Part shown: positions 24,159 to 32,350 of the stretch, one piece after another
Position numbering within the stretch: position 1 is the stretch's first letter
Layout of the letters: every line of letters begins with the position of its first letter
Assembly (NCBI RefSeq): GCF_006438915.1
Contig: NZ_RCZE01000014.1
Span: 1 to 64,000, forward strand
Origin: Pseudomonas arsenicoxydans
GTDB taxonomy: Bacteria > Pseudomonadota > Gammaproteobacteria > Pseudomonadales > Pseudomonadaceae
Direction: 5' to 3'
DNA length: 64,000 bases
The notes under the pieces: model-generated
What the model saw: only the letters and a program-made list of their open reading frames with translations
Told to the model about the DNA's origin: nothing
Databases searched by the model: none
Program-made: the position numbers and the translations under genes

Positions 24159-24596
24159 ATGCGCCACTTTCAAACCCTTATTCGTCATGCGGCCATTGTC
24201 TCGTCCATTTGCCTGCTGAGCATGGTCGGCGGTTGCTCCAAGCCTGCCGACAAACCCGCCACAGGCGCTACGTCGAGTTCGGTGAGCGCCCCAAGTCAGT
24301 CGGGCAGCAAACTGGGTGACCTGTCCGAGTTCCGCAACATCGCCGTCGACGTCGCTGCCCTTGTCGACAAAAATGATCTGCCGGGCGCCAAAACCCGGAT
24401 CAAGGATCTGGAGACCTCATGGGACTCCGCCGAAGCCGGCATCAAGCCTCGGGCCGCCAGTGACTGGCATGTCGTGGATAAAGCCATTGACCGTGCACTC
24501 GATGCCTTGCGCGCCGGCAGCCCGAAACAGGGTGAATGCAAAGTCGCGATGGATGACTTGCTCAAAGCCTTCGACTCGATGAAAGGCAAGTCCTGA
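24159..24596 (+). CDS. Small lipoprotein of unknown function
   Basis: A 145-residue lipoprotein with a long signal (residues 1-25) and lipobox VGGC (Cys26), a Ser/Thr/Pro-rich linker, then a compact helical domain (EFRNIAVDVAALVDKND, AKTRIKDLETSWDSAEAGI, KAIDRALDALRAG, and so on). This helical pattern resembles periplasmic four-helix sensor or metal-binding domains, but no family is recognised. It lies 28 bp downstream of the COG4705 gene and is followed by a strong terminator-like hairpin just before the response regulator. Confidence 0.75.
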   Translation: MRHFQTLIRHAAIVSSICLLSMVGGCSKPADKPATGATSSSVSAPSQSGSKLGDLSEFRNIAVDVAALVDKNDLPGAKTRIKDLETSWDSAEAGIKPRAASDWHVVDKAIDRALDALRAGSPKQGECKVAMDDLLKAFDSMKGKS

Positions 24597-24636
24597 TCCG
24601 ACGGCGGACAAACCCCGGCACAGGTGCTTCAATACA

Positions 24637-24668
24637 GGCGCGACGGTCATGACCGCCGCGCCTTTTTT
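24637..24668 (+). terminator. Rho-independent terminator or attenuator
   Basis: GGCGCG-A-CGGTCATGACCG-C-CGCGCC followed by TTTTTTT. The T-tract ends only 14 bases before the response-regulator start, leaving no room for a promoter, so the two-component genes must be read through this hairpin or be controlled by it. Confidence 0.8.
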
Positions 24669-24681
24669 TGCGGAGCGCGAC

Positions 24682-25347
24682 ATGCGGATATTGCTGGTCG
24701 AAGACGACCCGATGATTGGTGATGCCATTGAGGGTGCCCTGAACGATGCGAGCTATGCCGTCGACTGGGTGAAAAACGGTCTCACCGCCCTCTCGGCGCT
24801 GGACACTCAACACTATGACCTGGTGCTGCTGGACCTCGGTTTGCCGGGCAAGGACGGGCTCGATGTCCTCGACAGCATCCGCGCACGCAACAACCCGGTG
24901 CCATTGCTGATCATCACCGCACGCGACAACCTCGATGATCGCCTGCGTGGCCTCGACGGCGGCGCTGACGATTACCTGGTCAAACCCTTCGAACTGGTCG
25001 AATTGCTCGCCCGCATGCGCGCGGTGTTGCGCCGTAAAGGCGGCAGCGCCTTGTCGGTGCTGGACAACGGCGTGGTGTCGCTGGACCTTGTTTCCAAACT
25101 GGCCAGCACGGCGGATAGCCGCGACGTGCTGCTATCCAGTCGCGAGTTCGCGCTGCTGCAAGCGCTATTGATTCGTCCCGGCGCGATTCTCTCGCGCAGC
25201 GAACTCGAAGACCGCCTCTATGGCTGGGGCAATGAAGTGGAAAGCAACGCGGTGGAATTTCTGATTCACGGGTTGCGGCGCAAGCTCGGCAGCCAAGTCA
25301 TCAAGAACGTCAGGGGAATGGGATGGATGGTTTCAAAAAGCGCTTGA
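24682..25347 (+). CDS. OmpR/QseB-like response regulator
   Basis: A 221-residue regulator: receiver domain with acidic pocket EDD at 7-9, phosphoacceptor Asp51 (LLDLGLPG) and Lys in DDYLVKPFE, then an OmpR-type winged-helix domain (about 125-221). The start at 24682 follows GCGGAG. It overlaps the histidine-kinase start by 25 bases (the kinase ATG at 25323 lies within the last codons), so the pair is translationally coupled. Its closest relatives by appearance are QseB/PmrA/TctD-type regulators. Likely targets are the COG4705 and lipoprotein genes just upstream. Confidence 0.9.
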   Translation: MRILLVEDDPMIGDAIEGALNDASYAVDWVKNGLTALSALDTQHYDLVLLDLGLPGKDGLDVLDSIRARNNPVPLLIITARDNLDDRLRGLDGGADDYLVKPFELVELLARMRAVLRRKGGSALSVLDNGVVSLDLVSKLASTADSRDVLLSSREFALLQALLIRPGAILSRSELEDRLYGWGNEVESNAVEFLIHGLRRKLGSQVIKNVRGMGWMVSKSA

Positions 25348-26678
25348 GTGACTCGGTACAACTGCGACTGTCCGTTACGCTGTCGCTGGCCATCCTGATC
25401 GTTGCCGTGGTGGCGGGGATTTTTGCATTCGCCTCGGCATTCGAGGAGGCCCACGAAATGCAGGACGACACCTTGCGCCAAGTGGCGGTGTTGTTTGATC
25501 GCCAGCACATGAGCCTGCACTATCCCGTGGGTAATGAAGTCGCCGACGACAACGAAGAGTCCAGGGTGATCGTGCAATACCTGGCCGATGGCAGCAAGGC
25601 GCTCGGTAACGACGACGCCGCGATGCCGCTGCCCTTCCCCACCACCCTGGCCGATGGCTTGTCGACGTTAAACGTCACGGGCGAAAATTTTCGGGTGCTG
25701 GTCAAGACCACCAGCCGTGGCGAACGCATTGTCGTCGCCCAGGAAACCGGGATTCGCAACAAGGAGGCTCGCGAGAGCGCGTGGCGCAGCCTGCTGCCAT
25801 TTCTGATCCTGTTTCCGGTGCTGTTGCTGGTGGTCGGCGACCTGGTACGCAAACTGTTCCGCCCGATTGCCACCCTTTCGGCTGACATCGACGGGCGCGA
25901 CGAACAGGCTCTGCACCCCATCGACGAACACCACTTGCCGACCGAAGTCCGTCCGTTCGTGGTCGCCATCAATCGCTTGCTTGAGCGCGTCGCGCAGTCC
26001 ATGGACGCCCAACGCCGCTTCGTCGCCGACGCCGCCCACGAGCTACGTTCGCCCATGACCGCCCTGTCCTTGCAAGCCGAGCGGCTGGCGGCCACAGAAA
26101 TGCCGGCGCCTGCCCGTGAGCGTTTGCTGCCCTTGAAGCAGGGCATAGAACGCAGCCGCAAACTCATCGATCAACTGCTGGCACTGGCCACCGCGCAATC
26201 GGGTTCGAATCGACCGCAGGCTGCTGTTTCAGTGCATGAAGTGTATCGGCGGGTGCTGGAGGATCTGTTGCCGCTGGCGGAGCGCAAGCACCTCGATATC
26301 GGCGTTGAGAGCGTCGAGGACGTACAGGTCATCATCAACGAAATGGATCTGGTCGTCCTGGTGAAAAACTTGCTGGATAACGCCATCCGGTATACCCCCG
26401 ACGGCGGACGCATCGACCTTTCCGTTGAGCGGACGCAGGACTGGGTGAAATTGCAGGTCAAGGATTCGGGGCCGGGTATTTCTCTGGAGGAACAAACGCG
26501 CGTATTCGATCCTTTTTACCGCAGCCTGGGAACCGAAGAGGCAGGCTCGGGGCTGGGGTTGTCGATCGTCAAAGCGATAGCGGACCGAGCGGGCGCACAG
26601 ATTCGGCTCGGCTTTACAGATGAGCAGAACAACTGTGGTTTGTGTGTGTCGGTGTGGTTGAACACCGCGAAGGATTGA
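25323..26678 (+). CDS. Sensor histidine kinase
   Basis: A 451-residue membrane kinase. The first transmembrane segment is at about 16-38, followed by a periplasmic sensor of about 115 residues, a second segment near 157-172, a short HAMP-like linker, the dimerisation box FVADAAHELRSPMT with phospho-His239, N box (LVKNLLDNAIRYTP), G1 (DSGPGIS) and G2 (GSGLGLSIV). All catalytic parts are present. It is coupled to the preceding response regulator. The sensor domain is of the QseC/TctE-like type and its ligand cannot be told. Confidence 0.9.
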   Translation: MDGFKKRLSDSVQLRLSVTLSLAILIVAVVAGIFAFASAFEEAHEMQDDTLRQVAVLFDRQHMSLHYPVGNEVADDNEESRVIVQYLADGSKALGNDDAAMPLPFPTTLADGLSTLNVTGENFRVLVKTTSRGERIVVAQETGIRNKEARESAWRSLLPFLILFPVLLLVVGDLVRKLFRPIATLSADIDGRDEQALHPIDEHHLPTEVRPFVVAINRLLERVAQSMDAQRRFVADAAHELRSPMTALSLQAERLAATEMPAPARERLLPLKQGIERSRKLIDQLLALATAQSGSNRPQAAVSVHEVYRRVLEDLLPLAERKHLDIGVESVEDVQVIINEMDLVVLVKNLLDNAIRYTPDGGRIDLSVERTQDWVKLQVKDSGPGISLEEQTRVFDPFYRSLGTEEAGSGLGLSIVKAIADRAGAQIRLGFTDEQNNCGLCVSVWLNTAKD

Positions 26679-26919
26679 AATCAACACGGCTTCAGATCTG
26701 GGACCTCAGCGATCAACTGCCCAACAATCAAAACACCTCGAAAAGGCTGCTGACTGATAGGTCGAGGCTGCAAAACGGCATGCACAAAATGTAATGCGCT
26801 GAAACTGGCGCACCATTGCAGTGCAATCTGTTGGCGAAAAACGGTTTCCTCAACTAGGGTCTCTACGCAATCAAATGCCCCCGTCCATGGGTGGGGGGCG
26901 CCTGATCAAGGAGAGATAA

Positions 26920-27120
26920 ATGACGTCCGTTCGCGCTGTCGAAAAAACCTATCGCGCCTGGTCGAGCCCGATCCTGCTGGAGCTCAAGGAGCGAGAACAC
27001 CAACTGGACCCCATCGCGCGCCAGGCACTCGAAAACATCCTGGTAGAAAGACGCTTGATCAACCTCGGCAATCCTTCAGGCAGTGAGCGGCGCAACGTCG
27101 GGCAGGACAAACATCGGTAA
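26920..27120 (+). CDS. Small hypothetical protein
   Basis: A 66-residue basic soluble protein with no recognised family (central helix SPILLELKEREHQLDPIARQALENIL). It has a strong ribosome-binding site (AAGGAGAGATAA before ATG), supporting real translation. It stands alone after the two-component system, at the start of a run of very small genes. The function is unknown. Confidence 0.6.
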   Translation: MTSVRAVEKTYRAWSSPILLELKEREHQLDPIARQALENILVERRLINLGNPSGSERRNVGQDKHR

Positions 27121-27238
27121 CCCGCGTGCCGATGACCGGGGTGAACATCTGCCTTTTGCGCATGCAGACAGAAGTCCGAAATCCAAAGGAACTGGCACTA
27201 CGCCATTAATGTCGTAGCGGTAGCACCTGGAGAATCGG

Positions 27239-27466
27239 ATGACTCGCACTCGCTATTTTCAAATCACCTATCGCTTTAACAATCAGCGACACGTTTTTGT
27301 ACAGCCAGACACGCACATGAGTCACGCTGACGCTTGGTATTACGCTTGCCTGCATTCAGGGCTTGGCCTTTCATATAGGCACGATCAACAAAACGACGCG
27401 GAACTTCAAAGCCACGCGCAAGCAGGTGGCCTGATCGACGTCAGTTGGGAAGAATTACCCAGTTGA
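27239..27466 (+). CDS. DUF6555-family small protein
   Basis: A 75-residue protein whose TRTRYFQITYRFNNQRHVFV start and the HADAWYYACLHSGLG segment look like the Pseudomonas DUF6555 family. The ribosome-binding site CTGGAG is present. It is soluble, with two alpha/beta halves and no catalytic motif. The role is unknown. Confidence 0.65.
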   Translation: MTRTRYFQITYRFNNQRHVFVQPDTHMSHADAWYYACLHSGLGLSYRHDQQNDAELQSHAQAGGLIDVSWEELPS

Positions 27467-27484
27467 AAAGGCCGGTGCGCTTCG

Positions 27485-27820
27485 TTACAGACAATCCTTC
27501 ACGGCCTTGCGCATTGCGCCGGACTTGGCCCAAGGTGGCCCTTGGTACAGCGAAACCCGGCTGCCGTCCTTGTATTTGACGATATCGAGAATTTCATCTG
27601 CCGTAATGATGCTCGGCGCATTCAGGCGGTAGCCGTTGGAAATGCCGACCTGAGTCGTTTTCGGAATTTCTTTCTGCCACGCCGGCAAAATGCATGCAGC
27701 CAGTTCTTTCGGTGGCTTGTTGCTGTATTTGCTGACGTTGGGTTCACCCGGAACCACAGACGCCGGCAACGAACAACCTGCCAGCATCGCCAGCGTTACT
27801 CCCCCAATCCACATCCGCAT
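27485..27820 (-). CDS. Small hypothetical lipoprotein
   Basis: A 111-residue lipoprotein with a short signal and lipobox LAGC (Cys16). The mature domain has two further cysteines (in AACILPAW and VKDCL), probably a disulfide, and a strand-rich region (TTQVGISNGYRLNAPSIITADEILDIV) ending in a short basic helix. No named family is recognised. It converges with the DUF6555-like gene. Confidence 0.7.
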   Translation of the reverse strand: MRMWIGGVTLAMLAGCSLPASVVPGEPNVSKYSNKPPKELAACILPAWQKEIPKTTQVGISNGYRLNAPSIITADEILDIVKYKDGSRVSLYQGPPWAKSGAMRKAVKDCL

Positions 27821-27892
27821 GACGCATCCTTATCCCGTAAAAACGCGAAATGTAGCGCTTCGCCGTCCGGACTTCCATCTATACAACACAAC

Positions 27893-28111
27893 TCAATGCG
27901 CAGCATTGTTTCCAGGAGGCTCTGGATAGGTTCTTTCGTTGAGATAAGCCACCCACCGTTCATAGGCTTCATGCTGCCATTGCATGACACGCTCCCACTC
28001 CGGGCCGCTCAGTTGATGCGCTGAAATCAGCTTCATCATCTCGGTGGTGGCGGCGTCCAGGTCAACGATCAACTCATGGGCATGGAATCTGAAGTCATCG
28101 GTATTGCTCAT
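27893..28111 (-). CDS. Small hypothetical helical protein
   Basis: A 72-residue acidic protein (starting MSNTDDFRFHAHELIVDLDA) predicted to be mostly helical, with an aromatic-rich EWERVMQWQHEAYERW segment. The start at 28111 was preferred over the upstream frame, which has no support. Unknown family and role. Confidence 0.5.
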   Translation of the reverse strand: MSNTDDFRFHAHELIVDLDAATTEMMKLISAHQLSGPEWERVMQWQHEAYERWVAYLNERTYPEPPGNNAAH

Positions 28112-28290
28112 GTGGGGTGGCCTCGCCCTGACGAAATTCATTGACCTTCGTACGACAGCCTCGAAGGTCACTCGACCTCAACTTCCCGACGAATGGAAGC
28201 ACCTTCTATCCCACAGGAATCTGACAAACAAACGTTGCACCGTTCTAAATGGAACTACTCTTTCCTACCGAGACATTGCTGGAGGTCGTC

Positions 28291-28530
28291 ATGTGGCTTA
28301 ACGAAGATGAAAACGAACTTCGCCGTGACCTGCAAAGCGTTGCGTCAGATTTGAGATGGTCGGCGGTCGAGTTGCTGCGCATTGAGCAACAGCTACGCCA
28401 GGCGGGTAATGAGGCGGATGCACAAGCCGTACGCAGATTGTGCGAGTTGTTCCAAGGCGATGAAGCGCGACTGGCCGGTTATTCCGAGGAAGTGAAAGCC
28501 AAGGTGATCAGTCGGATAAAAGCTCACTAA
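28291..28530 (+). CDS. Small hypothetical coiled-coil protein
   Basis: A 79-residue, highly charged helical protein (starting MWLNEDENELRRDLQSVASD). The ATG at 28291 is placed after CTGGAGGTCGTC, a good ribosome-binding site, rather than the upstream ATG at 28249. It precedes the OsmE-like gene by 13 bp on the same strand, so the two may be co-expressed. No family is recognised. Confidence 0.6.
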   Translation: MWLNEDENELRRDLQSVASDLRWSAVELLRIEQQLRQAGNEADAQAVRRLCELFQGDEARLAGYSEEVKAKVISRIKAH

Positions 28531-28543
28531 CAGGAGCACTGTC

Positions 28544-28894
28544 ATGAACAAGTCGCTGTTCACGCTGGTTGTCCTGCTGGCGGTCGGTGGCTGCAGCACC
28601 GAGGAACACATTTACGGTACCCAGCCTCTGGTTGCCAAAGTCCAGACAGGGATGAGCAAGGATCAAGTGCAACAGATTGGTGGCCAGCCTGTCTCCGTCA
28701 CCGATCGTACGGTGCAACCTGGCAGTTGTTTTGACTACAAATTGACGCAGGCGGACCAGCATCAGTCGTACAACGTCAGTTTCGATGGCAACGGCAAGGT
28801 CGACCATAAAAGCTTCATGACCTGCGCCGAGTGGAGTCATGTGCAAGAGAAAGCCAGAGAGCCCGCACGTACAAGCGGTGGTGGTGGCTACTGA
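28544..28894 (+). CDS. OsmE/SmpA-like lipoprotein
   Basis: A 116-residue lipoprotein with lipobox VGGC (Cys17). The domain runs VAKVQTGMSKDQVQQIGGQP, the BamE/SmpA-type start, to KSFMTCAEWSH, which closely resembles the TCAEYD ending of E. coli OsmE, an osmotically induced outer-membrane lipoprotein. A glycine-rich tail ends the protein. The ribosome-binding site is AACAGGAGC. A convergent terminator follows. Confidence 0.75.
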   Translation: MNKSLFTLVVLLAVGGCSTEEHIYGTQPLVAKVQTGMSKDQVQQIGGQPVSVTDRTVQPGSCFDYKLTQADQHQSYNVSFDGNGKVDHKSFMTCAEWSHVQEKAREPARTSGGGGY

Positions 28895-28943
28895 CCGACG
28901 TGGGCGCGCTGAAACCGCCGGCCCTAAGCTGGCAATCCAAATA

Positions 28944-28965
28944 AAGCCCCGACATTCCGGGGCTT
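28944..28965. terminator. Terminator between convergent genes
   Basis: AAGCCCCGACATTCCGGGGCTT is a perfect stem with A and T flanks between the OsmE-like and DUF2188-like genes. Confidence 0.75.
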
Positions 28966-28976
28966 CAAGCGTGCTG

Positions 28977-29174
28977 TCATTCTGATTTTTGCGCTGACGG
29001 GCGAACCGTTCTCGCTCTGTAGGCGGGGAGCGATGCGGCATAGGCCAGTGCTTCTTCCCTGCTGCTGAAAGACCCCAACCGGTCACCTTGGGTGCAGACC
29101 CGCCAGGGGCCGTTGTTTACGCTCAGTACGTCATAACCGTTCATGTGCATTTTATTCAGCATCGGAACACTCAT
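28977..29174 (-). CDS. Small DUF2188-like protein
   Basis: A 65-residue soluble protein. The core WRVCTQGDRLGSFSSREEAL resembles DUF2188 (a short domain with W-V-GxR-S-x-F-xT-xxEAxxxA). The ATG at 29174 follows AGGAGGTGACC, an excellent ribosome-binding site, so the upstream frame was dropped. The function is unknown. Confidence 0.6.
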   Translation of the reverse strand: MSVPMLNKMHMNGYDVLSVNNGPWRVCTQGDRLGSFSSREEALAYAASLPAYRARTVRPSAQKSE

Positions 29175-29384
29175 GGTCACCTCCTGTTCGGTAGTGGAAC
29201 CGACGATTGACTTCGATACCTTACACCCGACCTTTGCCCAAGTGCCGACCAGACGTCGCGTCAGTAATCCAGCGTTAAATTGCACTTTGCGTTGAGGGCA
29301 TCGCTCTAACACCTCAAATAGAGGTCACGGCCCGAATGTTGCATTTTTATTTCGTTTTTATGACAAGCGATTGTTAGGTAACCA

Positions 29385-29747
29385 ATGAAAGTACGTGCAA
29401 CGGTCATTTGTGAACTGGACCGACATGTTCTCCTGGTGCGCAAACCCAGGTGTCGCTGGAGCTTGCCAGGCGGAAAAGTCGAGCCCGGGGAAACCACGGC
29501 GGGCGCCGCATTGCGTGAGCTTCAAGAAGAAACCGGTCTGGGCGCCGACAGCCTGCTGTACCTCATGGAGCTGGAATCGGGCGGCACCCGCCACCATGTC
29601 TACGAAGCGTCGGTGCCGAACCTTGAGCATGCCCGGCCGCAAAACGAAATCATCGACTGCATCTGGCATCCGCTGGAGACGGTCGACAACCTGAGCACCA
29701 GTGACGCCACGCGCCAGATCGTCAAGGCGTTTCGGCGGCGCCTGTAA
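29385..29747 (+). CDS. Nudix hydrolase
   Basis: A 120-residue protein carrying a complete Nudix box at 30-52: G30, E36 and the REXXEETG block (residues 44-51), which binds divalent metal and hydrolyses nucleoside diphosphates linked to X. The size is that of the minimal Nudix fold. It ends 47 bp from the convergent benD gene. The substrate is not predictable. Confidence 0.9.
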   Translation: MKVRATVICELDRHVLLVRKPRCRWSLPGGKVEPGETTAGAALRELQEETGLGADSLLYLMELESGGTRHHVYEASVPNLEHARPQNEIIDCIWHPLETVDNLSTSDATRQIVKAFRRRL

Positions 29748-29794
29748 GTGTGTTCAGGCCAGGCCTTGAATAGGTGGGTTGTTTTCAGTGAGCG

Positions 29795-30568
29795 TCAGCC
29801 CTGGTCGCCCCCGCCGACCGGCATGATCATGCCGGTGATGTAAGACGCTTCGTCGCTGGCCAGAAACAGGATAGCGCCAGCCTGCTCATCCAGCGTGCCG
29901 TAGCGTTTCATCAAACTGCTGTCGAGCGTCTGGTCGACGATCTGCTGATACCAGACTTTTTCCTCGGGACTTTGCTCGGCACTGTTGCGCGCAATGACCC
30001 GGGGCGGTGCTTCGGTGCCACCGGGCGCGGTTGCATTGACCCGCACTCCGCGACCGGCAGTTTCGAAGGCCAGGCAGGCGGTCAGTGCGTTCACCCCGCC
30101 CTTCGCCGCGCCATACGGCACGCGATTGATACTGCGCGTGGCGATGGACGAGACGTTGACGATGGCGCCACTGCCCTGCTCCAGCATGAACGGCAGCGCC
30201 GCGTGACAGCACCACAACGTCGGGAACAGCGAGCGGCGGACTTCGGCTTCGATCTCTTGCTCGGCATAGTGCTCGAACGGCTTGGTCCAGATCGTTCCGC
30301 CGACGTTGTTGACCAATACGTCGAGGCGCCCGAAACGTTCAATGGCCGTTCGCATCACCCGGCTGCATTCGCTGTACTGCTCAAGATCGGCGGTCAGGGC
30401 CAGCACCTGGTTGCTTTGGCCCAACTGCTGCTGCACCTCGAACACATGCTCGGAACGGTCGACCAGAATCAACCGTGCACCCTCAGCGGCCATGCGCTCA
30501 GCCACCCGCCGCCCAATGCCTTGCGCAGCCCCGGTAATCAGCGCCACTTTTTCGTGAAATCTGTTCAT
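29795..30568 (-). CDS. benD: Benzoate cis-diol dehydrogenase
   Basis: A 257-residue short-chain dehydrogenase: NAD-binding TGAAQGIG at 12-19, NNVG at 87-90, catalytic Ser140/141, Tyr152 and Lys156. It converts 1,6-dihydroxycyclohexa-2,4-diene-1-carboxylate to catechol with release of CO2, completing the ben pathway; the sequence and location after benC support BenD/XylL. The start at 30568 is at a normal family N-terminus. Unlike the tightly packed benABC, it lies 269 bp from benC with two REP doublets between, which may lower or uncouple its expression. Confidence 0.92.
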   Translation of the reverse strand: MNRFHEKVALITGAAQGIGRRVAERMAAEGARLILVDRSEHVFEVQQQLGQSNQVLALTADLEQYSECSRVMRTAIERFGRLDVLVNNVGGTIWTKPFEHYAEQEIEAEVRRSLFPTLWCCHAALPFMLEQGSGAIVNVSSIATRSINRVPYGAAKGGVNALTACLAFETAGRGVRVNATAPGGTEAPPRVIARNSAEQSPEEKVWYQQIVDQTLDSSLMKRYGTLDEQAGAILFLASDEASYITGMIMPVGGGDQG

Positions 30569-30591
30569 ACCCACCTCGTGAAAAAACACTG

Positions 30592-30684
30592 CCCTGTAGG
30601 AGTGAGCCTGCTCGCGATAGCGGTTTCACAGGCGACATCTCTGTTGAATGTCCCGCCCCCTTCGCGAGCAAGCCCGCTCCCACA
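30592..30684. repeat. REP doublet (mixed arms)
   Basis: Left arm CTGTAGGAGTGAGCCTGCTCGCGATAGCGG is of a divergent subtype; the right arm TTCGCGAGCAAGCCCGCTCCC is of the common one. It lies inside the ben operon, between benC and benD. Confidence 0.8.
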
Positions 30685-30730
30685 CTGGATCGTTGCCGAG
30701 CACAACATTTGCGTACGCCCCCGATCAAAA

Positions 30731-30825
30731 CTGTAGGAGCTGAGCGTGCTCGCGATAGCGGCGTGTCAGTCGACATCAATGTTGGCTGGTCCGCCGCTAT
30801 CGCGAGCAAGTTCGGCTCCTACAGG
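30731..30825. repeat. REP doublet, CTGTAGGAGC subtype
   Basis: Arms CTGTAGGAGCTGAGCGTGCTCGCGATAGCGG and CCGCTATCGCGAGCAAGTTCGGCTCCTACAG with a short divergent centre. It is the second REP element between benC and benD. Confidence 0.85.
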
Positions 30826-30837
30826 GATCGCGTGTAC

Positions 30838-31851
30838 TCAGGCCGCGCTGGCGGCGAATTTTTCGTAGTAGAAATTCGCAGGCTGGACGCCTTGCTCGCG
30901 AATGAACTGGCTGACCGCTTCGACCATCGGCGGCGGGCCGCACAGATAGACGTCGACGTCGCCCTCGTTCAAATGCCGCGGCTCGATGTGCTGGGTCACG
31001 TAACCCTTGAGCGGATGTTGGCTGTCGGGGTTGGCCACGCAGGCGCTGAAGCTGAAATTCGGGATGCGCGCGGCGAAGGTTTCGAGCCGGTCGAGTTCCA
31101 CCAAGTCGAAATCATTGGTCACGCCGTAGACCAAATGCAGCGGATGTTCGCTGCCCTGCTCGGCGATTTTTTCCAGCATCGCGGTGAACGGCGCCAGCCC
31201 CGTGCCGCCGGCCAGCAGCAACAACGGACGGCGGATATCGCGCAGATAGAAGCTGCCCAATGGCCCGGCCAGGCTCATGCTGTCGCCGGCCTTGGCCATG
31301 CCGGTCAAAAAGCTGCTCATCAGGCCACCGGGCACGTTGCGGATCAGGAAACTCACCTCGCCATCGCGCTGCAACGAGCTGAACGAATACGCGCGGGTCT
31401 GCTCGCTCCCCGGAACCCCGAGGTTGACGTATTGCCCCGGCAGAAACGCCAGCGAGCTCAACGCTTCCCCCTTGATCGACAGCGCAATGGTGCTGTCGGA
31501 CAACTGCCGCACCGCACTGATCGTGGCGTCGTAACTGGTCTGCTGCGTGCGGCAAACTTGCGAGGACGCCGGCACCCGCACCACGCAATCACTCTGGGCG
31601 CGCATCTGGCACGTCAGGACAAAACCCTGCTCGGCTTCTTCCGCGCTCAGCGCGTCTTCGATGTACTCCTCGCCCAAGTCATAACGACCGGCCTCGGCGA
31701 AGCATTTGCAGGTGCCGCACGCGCCGTCGCGGCAATCCAGCGGGATGTTGATGCCCTGACGGTACGCGGCATCGGCCACGGTTTCACCGACATTGGCGTC
31801 GATGAACCGGGTGACGCCGTCTTCAAAATTGAATGCAATGGAATGCGTCAT
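30838..31851 (-). CDS. benC: Benzoate 1,2-dioxygenase, NADH reductase component
   Basis: A 337-residue electron-transfer subunit: N-terminal plant-type [2Fe-2S] ferredoxin (Cys40, 45, 48 and 81), FAD-binding domain (RAYSFSS), and NAD-binding domain (LLLAGGTGLAPFTAML, then the YLCGPPPMVEAV end). It passes electrons from NADH to the BenAB oxygenase. It starts 10 bp after the benB stop. All cofactor residues expected for BenC/XylZ are present. Confidence 0.95.
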   Translation of the reverse strand: MTHSIAFNFEDGVTRFIDANVGETVADAAYRQGINIPLDCRDGACGTCKCFAEAGRYDLGEEYIEDALSAEEAEQGFVLTCQMRAQSDCVVRVPASSQVCRTQQTSYDATISAVRQLSDSTIALSIKGEALSSLAFLPGQYVNLGVPGSEQTRAYSFSSLQRDGEVSFLIRNVPGGLMSSFLTGMAKAGDSMSLAGPLGSFYLRDIRRPLLLLAGGTGLAPFTAMLEKIAEQGSEHPLHLVYGVTNDFDLVELDRLETFAARIPNFSFSACVANPDSQHPLKGYVTQHIEPRHLNEGDVDVYLCGPPPMVEAVSQFIREQGVQPANFYYEKFAASAA

Positions 31852-31861
31852 GACGGCCGCC

Positions 31862-32350
31862 TCACAAGTGGTAAACGTCGATGACCTGACGAACGTAATC
31901 GTTCTTCAGGATCACTTTCTTGGCCTTGATCAGCGGGTTTTCACCGCGCACATCCAGGGTGTAGAAACTGCTGCCGAAATAGCTGTCGACGGTCTTGTAG
32001 CGAAAGCTCAGGGTGTGCCAGTTGAAGCGCACCTTGCACAGACCGTCCGCCTGTTCGAGCAGCTCGATGTTGCTGAGGTTGTGCGAGGTGCGAGTGTCCG
32101 GAATGCTCGCGCTGGAACGCTCGGTCTTGATGCGGAAGATGCGGTCTTCCAGGCCTGTGCGGTTGCCGTACCAGATCAGCGAAATTTCCCGCTGCGGGTC
32201 CTCCGTCAACTCGTCGTTGTCATCCCAGGACGGCATCCAGAAGGACGCATCCGCGGCATACAGCTCCAGCCAGTCGTCCCACTGCTTGTCGTCGAGGTAG
32301 CGTGCTTCGCGGTACAGAAAATCGCGTACGGCATCGTAGGTGATGGTCAT
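31862..32350 (-). CDS. benB: Benzoate 1,2-dioxygenase, small (beta) subunit
   Basis: A 162-residue ring-hydroxylating dioxygenase beta subunit with the family start VRDFLYREARYLDDKQWDDW and the ending KVILKNDYVRQVIDVYHL. It is structural, supporting the alpha3beta3 oxygenase with BenA. The start at 32350 overlaps the benA stop by 4 bases, which excludes the longer upstream frame. Confidence 0.95.
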   Translation of the reverse strand: MTITYDAVRDFLYREARYLDDKQWDDWLELYAADASFWMPSWDDNDELTEDPQREISLIWYGNRTGLEDRIFRIKTERSSASIPDTRTSHNLSNIELLEQADGLCKVRFNWHTLSFRYKTVDSYFGSSFYTLDVRGENPLIKAKKVILKNDYVRQVIDVYHL

